Origin: Pardosa pseudoannulata
Lineage: Eukaryota > Arthropoda > Arachnida > Araneae > Lycosidae
Assembly: GCA_032207245.1 (NCBI GenBank)
Contig: CM063505.1
Coordinates: 179,580,058-179,644,057 of the forward strand
Direction: 5' to 3'
Length of the DNA stretch: 64,000 bases
In this document: positions 59,682 through 64,000 of the stretch, one piece after another
Numbering within the stretch: position 1 is the first letter of the stretch
How the letters are laid out: each line of letters starts with the position of its first letter
Notes under the pieces: model-generated
What the model was told of the DNA's origin: nothing
The model's database searches: none
What the model saw: only the letters and a program-made list of their open reading frames with translations
Translations under genes and position numbers: made by a program

Positions 59682-60559
59682 TGTTAATGGATTACAGTAG
59701 ATTTTACTCAAATAATAGCAAAATAAATCCAAAGACGTACTTTTCAAGATAAATATAATAAATTAATATAACAATATTATTATCTATATCAACTGTCATG
59801 AATTCCATGTCCCTTGGATTCAATTGAATATCACAAATCCTTTATAGTATCCGACAAATGGATCGGAACTGACAAACTTTTTCTCGGGAAAGTATTGCCA
59901 TTTTTGGGGAAAATGGTAAATTACATATTGTGCATTGGAAGAACTGAGTTCGGGTTTCAGGGAATTGAAATACCGATTTTTCTGTTGCAGGTACTCAGGT
60001 TGGTCATTCCAAAATTGGAGCATTTACATTGCACGAACTAAGTTCAGGCGTCACAGGCAAGGGTTAAATTTTTAAAAATAACAATTTATAGTTTCACGAT
60101 TTATGGAAGGAAGTAATAATTTCAAAATGTTCCACATGTATTACTTTTATATATCTCTTATTCAAAATTCTGGAGATTTTCTAATAATTTGCCATTAAAA
60201 TGGGTATGCTTTTGAAAATCGCAAAGTATTTTCTAGAGTTACAGAGGATTTAGTACCTTAAAACGGCGAAAACAGTTGCTAAAACATTCTGTAACTGTAA
60301 AGAACGGTCTTATAGTAAGGGAAAATAATTATAAGGGAAATTCGATATCCAGTTTTGGTTCTATATAAATTCTGAAGATAAAATGAAAAAATATAGCAAA
60401 TAAATATAATAAATAAAATAAAATAAATAAAATAAATTAGCTAATATGCTGTGCACTAAGTATACGATTTAGGAATAGTCTTGGATGACACGATTTTTTT
60501 TTATCAAACAATCTCATATTTTAATATAAAACTCTTTTCTAATTCTCTTTTGCGCCATA
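59682..60559. other. AT-rich intergenic sequence
   Basis: About 880 bp; an AAATAAATAAAA-type simple repeat lies at 60396-60438. Nothing else recognised. Confidence 0.45.
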
Positions 60560-61782
60560 TACACTCAAGAGCCAAAACATTATGACCACCCGTACATTTT
60601 GCAATGAACTTGCCTGGATGACGTGGGAGGCATTTGATCAGGTGGAAGTGGTATTGGATGGTAGATGGCTGCTGTTGAAGAGTCTGAAGAATCATTCTTT
60701 CACTTACTTCAGTGTGTGATGGGAAAGGCTGCTGATCCAAGCGATTTTGTTAGAGGGCAGATTGTAATGGCTCGAAGGCTCTGAACAAGTATTTTCGAAA
60801 CTGCACGACTAATGGGTTGTCCGCGATCGACAGTTGTTAGTACTTATGCAAAGTGGATGAATGACGGTGAAACCAGCAGTAGATGATATGGTGTTGGACG
60901 TCTACACGTTATCAAAGAAAAAGGTCGTCGGAGACTGTCTCGCAGGGTAAAGCAAAACCGTAACCAGACAGTGGCTCAGCTGACAACCCAATACAATGCA
61001 GAGCCAAGTAGAATAGAATGGGAGCACACTGTTGGATATGGGGCTACGCAGCAAACGTCCCACTCGTGTTCCTTTGCTGACCAAGCATCATCGCCAACTG
61101 CACCTACGCTGAGCTTCGGAACATCGCGACTGGTCCATGGATCAGTAGGAGAGAGTTGCCTGATCGGATGAATAACGGCTTGTCATTCATCAGGCCTATA
61201 GTCGTGTCAGGATACGCCGTCTTCCAGGCGAACAATTGCTCTCTTAATGTACAGTAGGTCATACACAGGCCGGTTGTGGAGGTATTATGCTTTGGGGGAG
61301 GGCGTTCTCTTGGGTGTCTCTGGGACCCGTGGTTGTGGTATAGATCAGACCATGAATGCTACAGGGTATCTGAACATCATTGCAGACCAGTTTACCCTTA
61401 CAGAGCCTCTGCTTTTCGAGCTAGAAATGGAATGTTCCAACAGGACAACGCCCCGTGTTACAAGGCTGAAATGGTGTTGGAGTGGTTCCAGGAACATGAT
61501 GCTGAATTCCAGTTAATGTCCTGGCCACCTAACTCACCGGATGACAATCCGATAGAACACATTTGGGATGTCATGGAATGTCAGCTCAGAGTTCAAAAAC
61601 CACCCATTCGCAATATATTGGGTTTGTGTAACTGTTGCTTAAACATTTGGTACAATCTGTCTCTGGCCATATACCAAGGACTTGTGGCAACCATGCTAAG
61701 GCGGGTTGAAGTTGTGTTGCGCGCCAAAAGTGGGCCAACTCGTTAGTGATAGGTGGTCATAATGTTTTGGCTCTTGTGTGTA
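60560..61782 (+). mobile_element. Decayed Tc1-family transposon
   Basis: Left end CACTCAAGAGCCAAAACATT and complement of the right end CACACAAGAGCCAAAACATT, each continuing into ATGACCACC, with TA at both borders (60560-60561, 61781-61782). Plus-strand coding remnants in order: a paired-type HTH piece (DFVRGQIVMARRL; STVVSTYAKWMNDGETSSR), KEKGRRRLSRRVKQNRNQTV, then the catalytic end MFQQDNAPCYKAEMVLEWF and SWPPNSPDDNPIEHIWDVME, holding the second D and the final E. Several stops and frameshifts and a gap before the first catalytic D make it non-functional. About 1.2 kb. Confidence 0.9.
61276..61746 (+). pseudogene. Tc1 transposase catalytic-domain remnant
   Basis: The longest open remnant of the element: 156 codons. 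Only its second half, from MFQQDNAP onward, is in the transposase frame; the first part is a shifted frame over the GGxxLWG-type segment. It carries the D of QQDNA and the E of NPIEHIW. Confidence 0.8.
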
Positions 61783-62099
61783 TGCTTCAGGCAACAGCAT
61801 TATATATTTTCATTACAAATATATCTTTTAAAACGGAAGTTGAACGTCCATTATCCCTCTAAATTGAAATAGGGATAGGATATTTACCTTGCAGAACTTG
61901 CTACTTGAACTACAATGAACCAAGTCATCGTGATTTTTGGGAAAGAGACAGGTGTTGTTTATGGAAAATGGCTCAGATCTGAAATCCACAGTACACGTAT
62001 AGCAGCGTACTGAAATGGAAAAAAAAGTATTTTATCACCTTAATTTAGGCTGTGATAAATGAATTTTATCAATTTATTAAACGTCCATGGTAAGCACTT

Positions 62100-62530
62100 T
62101 TACAACTTTTTGGTTCTGAAGAACGCACCGCAAGCACACAAGACTTATGTGGCGTATATAGGAATGAAGTCTTGAAAGAAAGGCAGTGTCCAAATTACTT
62201 GGCCATTCATTTTGGTGATTTTTCATTGAAAAATGCTCACCGATCTGGCCGTCCAGTTGACTCATATCAAGGCTGTTATCGATTGAGATCGTCATGGCAC
62301 ACACAACACGTGATATCGCAGAGGATCTCGATGTATTAAATACATGCATTGAAAAAAAAAATTAAAAAGCTTGGCTATGTCGTGAAACTCTATCTTTGGA
62401 TCCCTTACCAACTTAAGGAAATTCATTTGGTGCAACCCATTAGCATCTGACAAGCAACGAAACGACATGTGAATACGTTGATATCTTTCTGCTGTATTGT
62501 TGTCGAGCTTAGTGATCGACATGTGGCGGC
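62100..62530 (+). pseudogene. Second, highly decayed mariner transposase relic
   Basis: Plus-strand pieces in shifting frames: GDFSLKNAHRSGRPVD (the mariner linker after the first HTH), then IEKKIKKLGYVVKLYLWIP followed by YQLKEIHLVQPISI (end of the second HTH and linker). The catalytic part is absent or unreadable. It belongs to a different mariner lineage from the element at 44870. No inverted ends were found. Confidence 0.75.
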
Positions 62531-62854
62531 GAGCGTTAGTGTCTATATTCGTTATACGGTGAATCACCTATAGTTCGGAAACTTGTAATCTGGCACTTAC
62601 AGCATATTATATTTATTTACTTTTTTTTTTAATTTTGCGAAATTGTGTTTTCAACGCTAACAAAATTTATTTTATTTTATTTATTTATTTTTAACTTTAT
62701 CGAATTTATGTCCTAGTTAAAATATCCTACTTTTTGAAGTTGAGTTGATGAGATCAGGTAGAGAGGCGAGCAGGAAATTTGCTCGCTTGGGCCCAAAAAT
62801 TCACTAAAGGCGATTAGTTTTTCAAAGGTAACACCTAAACGCGAACGTCCTAAG

Positions 62855-62950
62855 GAAAGAGAGACTGGGTCTTCTGCTTGGTCTCTGCTTCTAAATTACG
62901 AGAACCCAGTGGGGGTAATGTTACTCGCGTCCGTAGCATACCTTGAGCTA
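62855..62950 (+). mobile_element. SINE family 2 fragment (plus orientation)
   Basis: GCTTGGTCTCTGCTTCTAAA, TTACGAGAACCCAGTGGGGG and TAATGTTACTCGCGTCCGTA: the reverse complement of the body seen at 63830-63930 and 53095-53160. Confidence 0.65.
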
Positions 62951-63299
62951 CAAGTGCTCCTCCGGTGGTGTTAAATGGGTGACAGATTCGCAACATTATA
63001 TTGGCCTAAAGACGTATAGTGCCTCTATTGCCAGCAGCGTTAGGGGAAAAAAAGGAAAGAGAAAATGGAAATTCGAGAGGTCTTCGCTGCGTCAAAAACA
63101 AAAGCTGGGAATTCGTTGTTACTCATCCCGTCTGGCCTCATCACCTACACTAGACCTCGGGCAATATACGGTCCATGGCTAAATGTCATATGAAGTTTCA
63201 CTTTGAGAAAGGAACTACGAAGGTTGAAGACTGATTAAACCTCAAAAAGGTGTGATCCTTTCGTTTGATGAACACTGCTAAGAACGACTTTGCTTAAGT

Positions 63300-63420
63300 G
63301 GGTTCTCGTAAACCACCTCTGTCTTGTACCAAGCACATCATGCTACCTACAGAGGTATTATTTGGGAAATTGCAGGACATTGCGACCACGAATTTTCTTT
63401 TCAACAAAAACTAATCCATC
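63300..63420 (-). mobile_element. SINE family 2 fragment
   Basis: TGGGTTCTCGTAA, CTTGTACCAAGCAC, CTACAGAGGTATTATTTGGG and GGACATTGCGACCACGAATT match the middle of the 53-kb copy and of the 63.8-kb copy. Confidence 0.65.
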
Positions 63421-63814
63421 TCTTTTTATATATTTTTGGTCAGCTCGATGACTTTGTTCGATGTTCGAGATTTTTTTCCAATGTAATTGGCATTATAGAC
63501 AATACTGCTGTCGCGAGCTCGAGATTGATTTGGCTGTTTTTAATTTCCCACAATTAGCAACGTAAAAAGAAATGGAGTTGAAAACAAAATGGAGTAGAGG
63601 TTGTCGCCAACTATGTCGAATGTATTATTTTTTAAGAATAGAAGCCTTTAGAATAGAAATTGACCCCACCTTCTGGTTTAAGACTTCGAAATATATGTGT
63701 GTGTACGTCATGTGAATAAACTCTACAAAAAGCTCTATTAAAGACTGTTTCATTTAGAGAATAGAACACTGTCTATATACAAAACATGGCTTCGAAGCTG
63801 TTACTCATTTAGTA

Positions 63815-64000
63815 CCACGTAGAGAGCACGTGTAGCTTGAGGAATGCTATGAACGCGAGTAACACTGTTGCTACTTCAAAGTGGGACCTCATAATTTAGA
63901 AGCTGGGACCAAGTAGACCCCCAAGCTTGTACTGTTACCTCCAGAGGTATCGTTTGGGAACTTGAAGGACGTTGAGGCCACGAAACTACATTGCTTGCTC
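63815..64000 (-). mobile_element. SINE family 2 copy, cut by the window end
   Basis: AACGCGAGTAACACTGTTGC, GTGGGACCTCATAATTTAGA, TACCTCCAGAGGTATCGTTT and GACGTTGAGGCCACGAAACT match the 53.1-53.25-kb copy in order. The tRNA-like head, if present, lies beyond position 64000. Confidence 0.7.

Noticed and set aside
60504..61084. Minus-strand open frames over the Tc1 element
   Set aside because: Antisense to recognisable Tc1 transposase pieces; no protein-like pattern of their own.
62077..62567. Two minus-strand open frames of about 90 codons
   Set aside because: They are shadows of the plus-strand mariner relic, whose HTH and linker motifs read clearly on the other strand.

Overview
The window is AT-rich, intron-rich animal DNA with no prokaryotic gene organisation. 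Short exons with GT/AG borders, kilobase introns, and dense relics of Tc1/mariner, hAT, TTAA-flanked (piggyBac-like), non-LTR and tRNA-derived SINE elements point to an invertebrate, most likely an arthropod. An arachnid would fit the gene structure and SINEs, but that is inference and I cannot name the species. No virus or toxin gene was seen.

Genes. (1) Positions 2277-21277, minus strand: a complete seven-exon CCDC6 (H4/PTC1) orthologue, reconstructed with all six splice phases consistent (401 codons). (2) 22733-22947, plus: one THAP zinc-finger exon, lying between diverged inverted repeats, so possibly the DNA-binding exon of a decayed P-like transposon. (3) 25168-36110, plus: a three-exon gene for a small cysteine-rich Ly6/uPAR (three-finger) protein with a signal peptide and a probable GPI-anchor tail. 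(4) 51149-51319, minus: the last exon of a second Ly6-like gene whose upstream exons were not found.

Layout. 0-21 kb is CCDC6; its introns hold a 593-bp near-perfect tandem duplication, a 242-bp TTAA-flanked MITE, and a 1.44-kb inverted-repeat element that itself contains a second TTAA-flanked MITE. 21-25 kb is the CCDC6 upstream region and the THAP block. 25-36 kb is the Ly6 gene; its introns carry a 135-bp tandem repeat, SINEs, a second 242-bp MITE, and a dispersed repeat with a covarying hairpin. From 36 to 64 kb the window is almost entirely repeats: a 1.18-kb hAT-type element with perfect 8-bp target duplications (40-41 kb), a non-LTR RNase H relic (42.5-43.2 kb), an internally deleted mariner (44.9-45.6 kb), a 3.6-kb inverted-repeat element (46.7-50.3 kb), a Helitron-like block holding an exon-like reading frame (51.4-52.8 kb), two SINE families, a hAT element with a nested foldback MITE (56.1-57.4 kb), a 152-bp hAT MITE (59.5 kb), a decayed Tc1 element (60.6-61.8 kb) and a second mariner relic (62.1-62.5 kb).

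The two Ly6-type genes could be members of a dispersed local family, as is common for arthropod Ly6 genes. CCDC6 has no evident functional link to them. Exon calls come from manual translation and splice-site reading; no alignment or database search was run.
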